Of a DNA stretch of 64,000 nucleotides, positions 33,564-45,295 are shown piece by piece (the stretch's first letter is position 1; each line of letters starts with the position of its first letter). A program made the translations under genes and the position numbers. The notes beneath the pieces were generated by a model. That model was not told the DNA's origin and ran no database searches. It saw only the letters and a list, made by a program, of their open reading frames with translations. Source of the stretch: Hysterangium stoloniferum (Eukaryota; Basidiomycota; Agaricomycetes; Hysterangiales; Hysterangiaceae); the NCBI GenBank assembly GCA_015178975.1, contig WHVD01000011.1, forward strand, positions 62,001-126,000, written 5' to 3'.

Positions 33564-33878
33564 CTAAGCAGGCCCTTGTGCCCCACATATCCCAAGGGTG
33601 AGACACTGTCTTTCATGAGCTGCCCATGAAAGCTGTTTCATGAACATGTTGGCAAGGTTGTTGGCTGATACTATATGTTGTACTTCAATATTGCCCTCTT
33701 CTACCTTCTTCTCACATATATAATGGCAACAAATATCTATATTCTTGACTCTAGAATTGTGCTTCACATTTTTCATTAATGATATGGCTCCCACATTGTC
33801 ATTCTGTGGGATGGCATGTTTTGGCTGGGGGTACCCAACTTTGCTCATTGCTGAATGCATCCAGAGGATTTGCTCCAT
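33564..33878 (-). pseudogene. Ty1/copia fragment: C-terminal RNase H
   Basis: The minus strand encodes the end of a copia RNase H: LWMHSAMSKVGYPQ, DNVGAISLMKN, HSRVKNIDICCHYICEK and IVSANNLANMFMKQL. The downstream sequence (33477-33545, GTTGCATCCATCTGGCC on the plus strand) recurs at 53573-53641 and probably belongs to the LTR or 3' end of this family. Confidence 0.8.
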
Positions 33879-33943
33879 TGCTCAGGTCAGTGCCATGTAT
33901 TTTGCCTCTGTAGTTGAGAGGGCATTGGTAGGCTGGTATTGGG

Positions 33944-34200
33944 TACATCAGTAAAATGGTATTGGGTGCTAAATGGCTTGAGAGCCGTCAGGAACACTTA
34001 CTAGTCTAGACCTCCACCAAGAGAGTCCGGGCGCTTCCAGCACTCTCCAGAAGTGGTAAATGTGCATCTGGACAGCTCCAGCATATTCCATGAGTGGTGC
34101 TTATGTCCCAACTCCTCCTGCACACGTGGAAGTGACACATGGGTGCACCTGTAGTACCTATGCACCCATATCTAGTTAGGTGCAGAACACTAGCACTGCT
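33944..34200. other. transposon-end-like sequence
   Basis: TACATCAGTAAAATGGTATT at 33944-33963 is identical to the terminal inverted repeat of the small element at 35823-35967. No matching inverted end was found nearby, so this is probably one end of a damaged or larger relative. Confidence 0.4.
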
Positions 34201-34510
34201 CACCTTATAGTTAGATAGGATAGCCATTGTCTCCCTCTCCTGGAAATAATACTGTTTTATAATTCTGCCTTGAATAATAATAAAAATTTCCCTTGCATAT
34301 TCTTATGTACTCACAAAGCTATTATCAGACATGACAACTGCCCCCACAACACACCTGTACTTTCGGCAACACTCCAGCACTTAGCACTCTGAGTCGTGTT
34401 CTGTTTGAGCTCATTGTTGGCGACATTGTCAAAATCACTTCACCAACTCTTCTTTGTCTAACCCTTTCTTTTGTGCCATATAGAATTCTATCCTATCTAA
34501 CTATAAGGTG
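34201..34510. mobile_element. putative MITE (310 bp) with 23-bp perfect TIRs
   Basis: CACCTTATAGTTAGATAGG at 34201 and its complement ending at 34510 form a perfect 23-bp inverted repeat. The termini CACC...GGTG resemble CACTA-type ends. No clear target duplication is seen and the interior is non-coding. Confidence 0.55.
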
Positions 34511-34891
34511 AACATCAAAAAGATTAATGTATTTACAAATAAAAATAAAGATAATAAAAATATTTAGGAGTACTTAACTGTAAATCAATATTGTTTGAAT
34601 GATAGAGCAACCTGTTTAAATAGTAAGCATTAGGAACCAATATTGGACCTGGAGCATACTCCAACATCTTTCCACATTGTCACACATATCCTTAGAAACC
34701 AATACTCATTCACAATTTATCTTATTTTTCTTGTTGTTTGTTCATTTTGGTCACAGTCTCAAGACCCAGATATTCCACTGGGTTCTGGAATGTCCCTTAT
34801 AGCTTCTGACCCTAAGTTGTCTAAGACAATTCATCTCTTGGGTCCTGTCAGATTATTCCATGAATGCTAGATGCTTTGTAACCTGTGTTCT

Positions 34892-35626
34892 TGTTAAGAA
34901 CTGGAAACTGACTAATGTCAGTGGACCGACGGGGACTGATCGGAAGGACTTGGTTTCAGCTTATGTGCTGTGCCCTCGCAGTAATCCGTTGGGTGTCCTT
35001 AAATTTTGGGCAGGTGAAGACTAGTCTCAATGAATACCTCTCGGTGAACTACCGATCGGAACCGAGAGATAAGTCGAGAGTTGGGCCAAGGGGTCGGGGA
35101 CTGAAAGGGGGGCGAGTGCACGTGAAGGTGGAAGACGGAATTCTTAGTATGAGACTTCTGGAGGTGTAAGAGGGTAATCTGAGTCGATATTCTGATTGCC
35201 TAGTAACTACAACTACAGTGGGTTCATATACAAGTAACAGGCATCTAGGAAATACTAACTAGGAGAAGAGCAGAACACGGTATTGACAAATAAACTTGAC
35301 TAGGAACGGGAAGTTTATGATTAGTTTGGAAGCCGATGATAACTGAGAGCAGAATTACGGTAAAAGGAAATAGTTCGAGGGTTACAAATATATTTAGACA
35401 TATGTGAAACATAGGATAGAGTGGCTCATCATAATGAAAGGGATGTATCAGAGTTCAACCAGATAGTTCGAGTATATTTTGATGTGGGCGTAAACGGGGT
35501 TTGATCACCGCAAAAGCATACATCAGCTTCGGGAGGTTTCCGATGTGGTAACTTGAACAGTAACTTGAATCGTCAATAGGTGGCAATAACCTTGGGGACC
35601 GATAGGGTTGCGACACGGTCATAACA
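34892..35626 (-). repeat. solo LTR of the gypsy-1 family (735 bp), TSD GTTCT
   Basis: The sequence runs from TGTTAAGAACTGG to CATAACA and matches the gypsy-1 LTR (1576-2297) along its length. It is flanked by GTTCT at 34887-34891 and 35627-35631. With LTR only and an intact 5-bp duplication, it is a recombination product of a former full-length insertion. Orientation follows gypsy-1. Confidence 0.93.
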
Positions 35627-35822
35627 GTTCTGCCCTATCTCTGGTTTGAATTTGACATATGTACATATGTGTAGTCACTTGCTTATTGTGCTATTTGGAC
35701 TTGTACCATTTCCTGCCCAACCCTTGTTCCTAAATCAGTCAACCCTGTATCCTTCCTGTCTTCCCATTTCATCTTTTTGTCTGATTGGATTAGTAGCATA
35801 ACAACTATATGGTCTATGTATA

Positions 35823-35967
35823 TACATCAGTAAAATGGTATTTGTTCTGGATAGCTTCCAGAGGAGATCCCCCCATTCTAGGAAGCTCCTGGATGTTGTG
35901 GAGCATGTGGAGCATCCCAGAATAGGGGTACCTCCTCTCAGCATTTAATACCATTTTACTGATGTAG
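35823..35967. mobile_element. 145-bp MITE-like unit with 20-bp TIRs
   Basis: TACATCAGTAAAATGGTATT at 35823-35842 is mirrored by its exact complement at 35948-35967. The interior is non-coding. A related end, ATACCATGTTACTTGATGTA, lies at 49649-49668 beyond the Plavaka and DUF6532-like genes, so this unit could instead be the left end of that transposon. Confidence 0.6.
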
Positions 35968-36145
35968 TCTAAAGAATAATCAGAATATCAACTTAGCTAC
36001 ACCCCAGTACATTTCCCAACCTATCAGTCTTAAAACTCTAAATCATGTATTTTCGGAGCCCACAGATAGTAACAACATTGTGGACTCAACTGTGGAAAAA
36101 GAGAAACTAATATACAACACTATCCTCTGATGCTGTAATCACTAT

Positions 36146-38572
36146 CTAGAAAACTGTCTGAAATGTAGCTTTAGTGTGGAATGAGTTGATCCAAAATCGC
36201 TCCACACACTCAATAGTATTTGTTCCACATAACACATTACCTATTGGATCCAAATTACTGGCTTTCTCTCCAAAACATGGTGATAATGGATATGGCTGTA
36301 CTACTTGATCCAATTCAATGATGTCTGTGGTTTGATGCCCTGAGTGACCATAAGATTTCTGCATAGCATACATGCTTATATCTGAATTATATCCATCATA
36401 GTCAAACCACTTAACATAGGCCAGATGCTTGGGGTGAGGGTGGGGCCCTTTCAAATTGATATGTGCTGGCCTGAAGATCATCTGTAGTTGTGCTACTCTC
36501 AATCCTGTAATAGTAATTTCAATTGGTTAATGACTTTGAAAAGTTAAGACTTACCTTGAAGTCCCATTTGTTGAGAAGAGCTTGTTGGGTTTGTATCAAC
36601 AAGGACAATATCAAAAACATTTGGAATTTCTTTCTGTGTCACAGTGGCCTTCTTTCCAAGTGCAGCTCATATGATTCTTGTTTCAATTGGATCATGCAAA
36701 CTATCAAGAACAGGCAATGTAATGCAAAACATTTTCCAAACATCCAGGGTCTTGTAATAACTTGGGATACCAGTTTCAACTGCCACCCAATCCCACTCTC
36801 TACCAGATGCCTGTGAGCCCAAAGACCTTTTAGCCTCAAATCTTTTCACAGCTTCTTGAAATTGAGTTGGACTTATTGAAAACAATTTCATAAGTTTCAT
36901 AATTTCCTGTGATGCTATTGATGGCCATTGTGCTAGCTTTGGCTCATAGGTCATTGTGGGAAATGGTATTGCTTGAATTTCTGTGTCACCATCAAATTTA
37001 GGATCCAGACCACTGTTATCTGATTCAAGTTGGGGTTCTGAATCTGAATTCCAATATCCTGTGTGTTGTAATTGTCGCCATTCAATGTATCACTCAAAAT
37101 AATGAAGCTTCTCTTGGTGATCCAGCCATCTAACCATTTGCTCTGTATAGTCTTTCTTGCTAACACCCCGATATGCTTTCTTAGCATATTCTATGTGATA
37201 ACACTCTGGTGTTTCAGTTGTAAAGTTAGTGGTTGCTCCAAACCTGCGAATGAATTCTGGATAATGTGGTCATGTATGTAACTTAGGAATATGGAAATGA
37301 GGAATTGTCCCTTTCTTTCCTCTTTGTGCTCCAGTGGTGATAAAGATGTTTTTATTGAGATGCCATATTTTGTTATATTCCATTAATTGGGAAAGTGTCT
37401 CTTCAGTGTGAGAACAATATTGAGCCATATAGATAAAATCTAACTCTGCCTGTGTGGCACGCAGAGCTTGTGAAGGAACTGCTCCTACTAATGCTGGTAG
37501 TATTGAATGTTGTAGGTCTCGATGTTCCTTTCCTGTCCACTGTGATATCTTTAAAATCCCTGCAGTAAAATGACGAAAACTGGAAACTTAGGCAAGTGTT
37601 GAAAACAAGCATCAAGCTCTAATTTTCCCACAAGGTTTATGTGCCATGCCACACAGTGGTCTTTAAATGCCTTGTGTAATCCATGAAGAACATCTGGACA
37701 AACAGCCTTGCAGATATCCAAAGAGGGAAAGTCAATCCACCATGGTTCTTCTACACCATTCAATTTTCGTTCTTTGGCTACCATTGCAAATTTCCAAGTA
37801 TCTGCATCTGGAAACTCCTGGTGAATTCCTTTAATTGTGTCCAATATTGACTGGCCAGTGTGTGGGATCTGTACATGGTCAGCATCAAGTAAGTGTGTCC
37901 CAGCCAAACAGGGTATACAATTATTGGGTGCAAGACCTGCAACCAATGCCTGCTCTGGTGTATCAGCAATATAGAATAATGGTGCTAGTATTTCCTTGCA
38001 AATATATCCTTCACTGTCTACCATTTCTATAGGTGTCACTGTAAATGGAATCACTGGTTTCATGACTTCTCTTATGCACATGTGGTACAGGCACCTTGAC
38101 AAGATGCCTGGTAAAAGACTGGCCTGTGTGGGATTTTGAAATTCCAAGTGGGAGAATTTCCCCTCAGGAATAAAGGTAAGAGGTAAGAAAGCCCATTTAC
38201 TTGGCTTTGCACGAACATTTTGGCAAATATGTGCTGAGGAAATAAGAAGAGGTTTGACCTTCTTATCACCAGTCAACTGTGTCAGATGAGTACTATCTGT
38301 TGTCATGATAAAGGGATTGATTGTAAGATTGGGAAATTTTCTCTGTAATTCATTCCATGCTTCACCACTTGCAATTTCACTATAACAGTGAATTGTTCCT
38401 TCTCCATCCACATACTCCTCATATGGCACATAATCTTTTTCTCCCAATTCTGGATTGGCTTCAAGCCACTTTAAGCATTCCACAGGATCTCTATACAATA
38501 GCAGCTGTGGATCTTTAGGTGCCTCTGGCAAAGTAATCCACCTTGCATTCCAAGGTGGCAAGCCAGGCAAGG
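36146..38572 (-). pseudogene. Plavaka transposase, C-terminal part
   Basis: The minus strand encodes the catalytic and C-terminal parts of a Plavaka-type transposase, a DDE-like family common in basidiomycetes. The first exon block (38572-37551) starts LPGLPPWNARWITLPEAP and includes KWLEANPELG, FIMTTDSTHLTQLTGDKKVK, PLLISSAHICQNVRAKPSK and CPDVLHGLHKAFKDHCVAWH. Later blocks (37187-36667 and 36502-36146) include KRFEAKRSLGSQAS, RVAQLQMIFRPA and HLAYVKWFDYDGY. It is separated from its N-terminal exons by the gypsy-2 insertion at 38573. Small gaps between blocks look like introns and some are probably frameshifts. Confidence 0.82.
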
Positions 38573-39116
38573 TGTTACGACCCATTCCCGGATGTTTCAA
38601 TATCCGACTTCCGATCTCCGACTATGGAACATCATAGTTACTGTATCTTCCGCATTCTTCCCTTGTTCCGCATTTGGTAATTTGTCCATTGACAAGTATT
38701 CACTTGTTTGTTTATTATATTCCCGTTTCGGAATATTGTCTCCCTGATATGTCTTATTGTATTCCCGTTTTAAGAATACTTCTGTTTCCATCTTATCATG
38801 GTCTTAGTTTGTAGTACAATAACGAGAAGACTTATATTAGTTTCCGTGTATTTGTACTTTACCTTAGATCTGATATTGACTTAGTTTCTTATTCCTTCTC
38901 CTGTCTTTCTGTACGCTTGATATTCGGAACTCTTCAGAACTCTGAATATCCATATCTTCCATCGTAAGTCTCACTTCTGAAATTAAGGACTTTGAGCATT
39001 TGCGTAGAGGTACAGCACATAAGCTGAAGCTGACGTCCTGACCCTATCTGATAGTTTCCAACTTCCTGGTGACTTTCCAATAGTTCCGGAATAAGTTCCC
39101 GACACGGCACTTAACA
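38573..39116 (+). repeat. 5' LTR of gypsy-2 (544 bp)
   Basis: It runs from TGTTACGACCC to GGCACTTAACA. The next bases are GTATATCAGATC, where a primer-binding site would lie; the same GTATAT follows the gypsy-1 LTR. Confidence 0.95.
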
Positions 39117-39150
39117 GTATATCAGATCTCAACTCTGCGACTTGCTCATC

Positions 39151-40380
39151 ATGGGTCCCAAATGCAAAGCTGCCGAAGGACCATCCCAACTTCAATCCCC
39201 GTTGCAACTTTACACCACTCAACCCAAAACCCCAATTCAGCCAACAACATCAGCTTCAGTCGAAGAAGTTACCGAGGAGGTTACTGAGGTAATGAACGAT
39301 CCCAATATTCTCCACACTTCTGACAACGAAGCAGAAGATCAGCTGGAGACATCAAAAAAGAAATCTTCCGACGAACCGACTGAAATGTTGTTTATCAAGT
39401 CCATTGTGAAATTCACTGACTACTTGAAATCCGCTGAGGATAGTAAAGAATCATCCCGCACTGGAGTCAAAGAACCCGAACCATTTACTGGCAAGGATCC
39501 AAAAAAATTGAAGAATTTACTTCTCCAATGCCGTTTCAGTTTCCGTGATCGACCCACTGCATTTAAATCCGACAGTCGAAAAGTCAATTTCGTGCTCTCT
39601 TCTCTCAAGGATACCACTCAAGATTGGTTTGAACCTACACTATCTGGAATATCCGACGAGACACCCGTATGGCTCGACGACTGGGACGCTTTTGTGGAAG
39701 AACTGGAAACTAATTTCGGACCTTATGATCAATCCGGCGAAGTGGAAAATGAATTAATGACGCTCAAGATGAAGGACAATCAATGAGTTTCCGATTATCT
39801 CGTCAAGTTCAATACCCTTGCCACACGATGTGGATGGGATGATTCTGCCCTCAGGCACCATTTCTATATGGGACTTCCATCACACCTTAAAGATGAGATC
39901 TGCAAAGATGGGAAGCCGAAAACTCTCCAACTTATGCGGATTAAAGCTCAAACATCCAATGCCCGTTATTGGGAACGAAAAGCCGAGGTCTCTCGAGAGA
40001 ACCCGATGGAACGTTCTCAGAATAACAAGGCATTGACTAGCAAGTCTTCCGGCAACAACTCAGGCAATAACACCGGCAACTCTGGCACTAATACTGGCAA
40101 ATCAAACTCCGACTGGAAGAAAGACAAGAAATCCAACAAGGAAAAACAGTCAACTTCTGACAAACCCGACATTTCCCATTTGTTGGGTACCGACAGTAAA
40201 CTCACCCCGAAGGAGAAACAACGACGTATGGACAATGACCTCTGCCTTTTCTGCGGGAAAGGCGGACACAAGGTTTCTGACTGTACCATTAAATCTAACT
40301 CTTCCAAGGCCCTCATGGCAACTTCCACTACAACTACAACGTCTAAGGAAAAACCCGCCACAGAGTCGAAAAAAGAGTAA
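39151..40380 (+). pseudogene. gag polyprotein of gypsy-2, one in-frame stop
   Basis: Gag starts at the ATG 39151 (MGPKCKAAEGPSQL), 34 bp after the LTR. It holds an acidic N-terminus, the gag domain (FRDRPTAFKSDSRKVNFVLS), a Gly/Asn/Thr low-complexity stretch near 40040-40110 and a CCHC knuckle (CLFCGKGGHKVSDC). A TGA at 39784-39786 interrupts it in the context DNQ-stop-VSDYLVKF; CGA-to-TGA explains it. The frame resumes unchanged to a TAA at 40378. Confidence 0.88.
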
Positions 40381-43300
40381 GCAACCCTCCAGAATCTGCA
40401 CGGACAGAGGGTTGCGTTGACTCTCTCCATGTTTCCGAGGTTATCCGTCTCAACGTGTCCGCTCTCTCTAATCCCGATTCATTATTTGTAAAACTCGTTT
40501 CTGACTTTCTTGGAAATTTAGTGTTCCGAGCTCTGATAGATTCCAGCTCCACACACTGTTTTGTAGATACCACCTTTGCCACGAAACATAATCTGAAACT
40601 CCATTCTGTTCCTGCAATTTCCTTGCATTTGTTTGATGGCACTAGCAATACGGCAATTACCTAAGCCTGTGACATGTCTATTTGGTTCCCTTGTGGAACA
40701 TCCCAGACAGTTACTTTTTTCGTAACACAGTTGGACTCTAGCTGTTACATAGTTCTTGGATACAACTGGCTCACCCAATATAATCCGTTGATTGACTGGG
40801 TATTGGGCAGTATTAATTTCTGAATTCCCGACACTTCGGTTCCTCCTGCAGCGTCTCTTCCAGCCAACGCCTTTTTGGCATCCACGGCATCTCTGGCTTC
40901 TACCGAAACCTCCATGCCTCCAAAAATCTCTCTCATCAATGCTTCGGCATTTGTTAGGGTGAGTAAACTGGATGGTTCACAGTGTTTTTCGATCAGCTTA
41001 AAAGTTGATGAAGCATCTGGATGTTTTGCAACTCCAGAATTATCTGAGCTAAAAGCCGACCTGGAAGGAGTTCCTGAAAAATACCATGATTTTGCGGACA
41101 TTTTCAGTAAGCAAAAAGCTGACAGGCTTGCACCACATAGGCCCTATGACTTAAAAATCGATATTGAGCCCAGTTCAAACCCTCCGTTAGGACCTATTTA
41201 CCCATTATCCCAATCAGAACTTTCGTCTATTCGGGAGTTCCTGGATGAACATCTGTCGATTGGTTTTATCTGTCCCTCAAAGTCTCCGTATGGAGCACCC
41301 ATCCTTTTCGTCAGAAAGAAGGATGGCTCCCTTCGACTCTGTGTCGATTTCAGAGGATTAAATTCCATCACACGGTTCGGCCTTACCAACGCCCCTTCCA
41401 CTTTTCAACGTTTTGTTAATGATATATTTTCCAACATGCTTGACGTATGTGTTATAGTCTATTTGGACGACATTTTGGTATTTTCCGAGGATCCCGCTCT
41501 TCACGATGAACAGGTCCGTGAAGTTTTCCGAAGACTCCGTAAAAACGGTCTTTTTGCCAATGGTAAAAAATGCTACTTTGACATGGATTCTATTGAATAC
41601 TTAGGTTTCATTATCGGACCTGATGGTCTCCGTATGGATGAAACCAAGGTTCAAGTTGTCTGTGACTGGCCCAAACCACGGAAAGTCAAGGACATTCAGT
41701 CATTTTTAGGTTTCGCCAACTTTTACCATCATTTTATTCGGAACTACTCGGACATTACAGTACCGCTCACTCGTCTTACCCGTAAAACTCAACCATGGGT
41801 CTTTGACGACAAATGCCGCTCCACCTTCCAGACTTTAAAAAAATGCTTTCACTTCTGCCCCAATTATTTCCCATTGGAAACCTGATGTTCCGATTATTGT
41901 GGAAACTGATGTTTCTGATTATGCAATTGCTGCGATTCTTTCCATTCAAGATTCCGACCGTGAAATTCATCTGGTCGCATTCCTTTCTCGGACACTGAAA
42001 GTGTCCGAACTCAACTACAACGTTCATGATAAGGAACTTTTGGCAATTTTTGAAGCTTTCAAACATTGGTGCCATTATCTCGAAGGTTCCGCAACTCCCG
42101 TTGACGTTGTTACCGATCACAAAAATCTCAAATATTTTTCTACCACTAAACTTTTAACCCGCCGGCAAGCCCACTGGTCCAAATTCCTTTCCGCTTTCAA
42201 CATGATTATCCGTTTCTGACCTGGACATCTTGGTGGAAAACCAGATGCCATGACTCAACGATGGGATGTCTATCCTAAAGAGGGGGAAAGTAACTATGCC
42301 ATTGTTAATCCACATAACTTGAAACCGGTTTTTACAACACAACAACTTTCTGCATCTATTCGAGCGACTTCCCTCTACTATCCAATTATGCGTAGCGTCA
42401 TGATTATGGACATTGAGCAATTACATCAAGATATCCTTTCCACACTCACTTCCGATCCAGCTCTCAAGCCACACCTAGAAGTTCCTGACAATCCCGACCA
42501 ACCCCGATGGTCACAAGACTCTCAAGGTTTTATCTGTCTTGATGGACATATCTACATTCCAGATTCCAACAATCTCCGACTCTGCATACTTCAGTATAAA
42601 CACGATCATCCAATCTCCGGACATTACAGCATTAACAATACTCTTGGTTTAATCTGTAGAGAATACACTTGGCCCAACCTCTGAGATTTCGTAACCCAGT
42701 TCTGTAAGTCATGCACCACCTGCTTACGCTCTAAGACCCAGAGGCATAAGCTGTATGGCCTTCTCAAGCAACTCCCGATACCAGAAAAACCCTGGAACTC
42801 AATTTCCATGGATTTTATCAAACAACTCCCGACTTCCGAAGGCTTTACATCCATTCTAGTTGTTGTGGATCGATTCTCGAAACAAGGCATTTTCATACCC
42901 ACTCATGATACAATCACATCCTTACAATTAGCAGAACTTTTCATTATTCACGTATTTTCCAAACATGGAGTTCCGTCTCACGTAACTTCCAATCGAGGCT
43001 CCAAGTTCGTCTCCCATTTCTTCCAGGCCCTCGGAAAAGCCCTCAACATGAAACTACACTTCACCTCGGGATATCACCTGGAAGGTGATGGACAAACAGA
43101 ACATGTAAATCAAACATTGGAACAATATCTCCACATCTATTGCAATTATCAACAGGACAACTGGAAATCCCTTCTTCCAATTGCGGAATTCACCTACAAT
43201 AACTCTCTGAATACAACTACTGGCGTATCTCCTTTCTTCGCCAACAAAGGCTATAATCCGAATCTCACTGTACATTCTGAATGAGATTTGGCTTCTGTCC

Positions 43301-43890
43301 ATGCTCAAGAATTTATTACCGACCTCGACGAATTACATCAAGAACTTCGGAAAGCTATTTCTTCCGCACAGGAATATTATCAACGTTCCGCAGACAAAAA
43401 CAGGATCCTGCCTCCTAATTTTAAAATCGGTGATCAGGTTTTTGTAAAAGCTCAATTCTTCCATACTACCTGACCTTCTAAAAAACTCGCTGAGAAATTC
43501 TTAGGCCCTTTTGAAATTATAGCACAAGCTGGTTCACTCTCATGGACTCTCCGACTTCCCGATAGTATGCAAGCAGTTCACCCCATTTTCCATGTTTCCA
43601 TGTTAGAACCCTGTGTTCCTAACAAAATCCCGGAATGTATTCAAGCTCCATCCCCTCTGGTCATCATTGACGGAGAACCCGAATTTGAAGTTTCTGAAAT
43701 TTTGGATTCTAAAATCGACAATTGCCGACGTACTTGTAAATTGCTCTATTTAGTCAAATGGGCAGGTTATGAAGGTACCAACGAGGAAACTTCATGGATA
43801 TTGGCCACGGAACTCAGACACGCTATGGATATTGTTACTGATTTCCACACAGCTTATCCAAGCAAACCTGGACCTTTATCATCACTCTGA
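40381..43890 (+). pseudogene. pol of gypsy-2: protease, RT, RNase H, integrase, chromodomain; heavily mutated
   Basis: Pol lies -1 to gag. The protease motif is ALIDSSSTHCF: the expected D-S-G is D-S-S, a G-to-A change. RT keeps VIVYLDDILVF but is missing about 58 residues between LNSIT and FGLTNAPS, including the first catalytic Asp region present in gypsy-3. A one-base insertion in an A7 run (41837-41843) shifts the frame before RNase H (ETDVSDYAIAA, HDKELLAIF). Integrase (DGQTEHVNQTLEQY, YNNSLNTTTGVSPF) and a chromodomain (FEVSEILDSKI, LYLVKWAGYEG) follow. Stops lie at 40662, 40821, 42217, 42682, 43282 and 43471, all explicable by C-to-T at CGA or CAA. Confidence 0.9.
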
Positions 43891-43932
43891 CCCTTCCATT
43901 TTCTTTCTGTTCAGTTTCCGACACTTCCAATA

Positions 43933-45140
43933 TCACACTCGTTTTGAAATCATACAAGTCAAATTTATTTGCATATATTTTAAAGTCTCTGACACCCCGA
44001 ATCCTCCTTCCATTTCTACTCCCATATCATCCGCAATCTCCGCACTTTCCACCATATCCTGTACCTCTTCATCTTCACTTTCTGGCCCATTTCCTGACTC
44101 CCACCTTTTCTCGACACATTCTGCCAACGGATCATTAGGCTGTTCCCATGCCTTATCGGAAAATCTCTCGGAAACTGCAATAACACCAATGCTAACCATT
44201 ACCTTCTCCAGGAATTCGTTTTGCCTCCGGACGTTTCGGATCAACAAATGGAAACCTTTTTCCTGGATTTCATTATGGCGATCTAGTGTATCTCGCATTT
44301 TCATGACTTCCGTCCCGATAAAGACTAACGCATCAACGGTGTCCTTGAGGAGCTCCATGCCCATACTATCTGTTTTCGGTACCTCAGTTTCCACAGCTTT
44401 GGCTGCTCCCGAACTTTCTGCATCGTTAGTTTTCTGAGGCTTCTCACCTTTTGGAACCCTTTTCGAGGCGAGAGTGCACGGAAGTTTAAGAACCGCGCAG
44501 GGATAGCAGGTTCCACCCCATTTTACCTTCTGTTTCCAACATGTCATATTCTGTATGGAACATCGATAACACGGATTTTCATGGACCACTTCCATCTGTT
44601 CTGGAGCCTTGACCTTTGGCTTCTGTTTCGGAAGTTAATCAAATATCGGCCTTTTGTAGATGCACTTACTTTAGGACTCGAAGGTCCAGCCTCTCCCTCT
44701 ACCTCCACCTCCACAGCTTTTCGCTGTACCCAATAGTTATCAGTTGAAACCACAGAATCTATGGACGGCACTTACCTTTCCTTCCCTTACCTCCTCACGT
44801 TTTTTCGCCACCTCTGATTCCCGCTGTAACTTTTCCACCTCTTCCTTCTTTTTCTGAGCCTCCGCCGTTTTCTGGATTTACACTTCTTTCTCTGCCTTCA
44901 CTCACTCCAACTCCATTTTTCCACCTCTTCCGCATCTTTCAACTCCTGCATCAACACCTTTTCCTCCTCCTCCTGTCGTCGCTTCAACTCCTCCATCCTT
45001 TGTCGTTTTTGTTGAAGTTCTGCAACCTTTGACATTTTTTGAAGTACGGCAATTTCGGTATCTGAATCTTCCGGGGTAGTGATGAATAGAGGCCGACGAA
45101 TGAATTGACATGCAAGTTGTGGATAAAGAAACAAAAACGT
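43933..45140 (-). pseudogene. antisense spliced gene inside gypsy-2: coiled coil, NLS-like segment, Zn2Cys6-pattern cysteine cluster
   Basis: Between the chromodomain stop and the 3' LTR an opposite-strand gene is visible. The first part (about 45100-44790) encodes a charged coiled coil (KMSKVAELQQKRQRMEELKR) continuing after a one-base slip and two stops as AEAQKKKEEVEKLQRES. A GT-AG intron (44724-44775) leads to an 18-codon exon (44670-44723). A second (44623-44669) joins it to KPKVKAPEQM, giving an NLS-like SPKKPKVK. Exon three (43933-44622, 220 codons open) has cysteines spaced C-x2-C-x6-C-x10-C-x2-C-x6-C (CYRC...TCW...TCYPC...PCT), matching the fungal Zn2Cys6 pattern, then an acidic tail. 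It converges on pol with 42 bp between stops. Function is unknown. Confidence 0.6.
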
Positions 45141-45295
45141 TAATTCGAATATTTGGAGGTTTTTATACTCAGAACATCAGCTGAAACTCTCACCTCCAGA
45201 ATTGCATAAATTTCACGACACATAACAATCAGCCGTCACTTCAATCACTCAGTACCTAATCGCCTCTATGGGATTTCGGCCTAACAGGGGGGTAC

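Noticed and set aside
43769..44437. Plus-strand 222-codon ORF opposite the antisense gene
   Set aside because: Only a Ser-rich shadow with no domain; the minus strand has introns and ordered cysteines.
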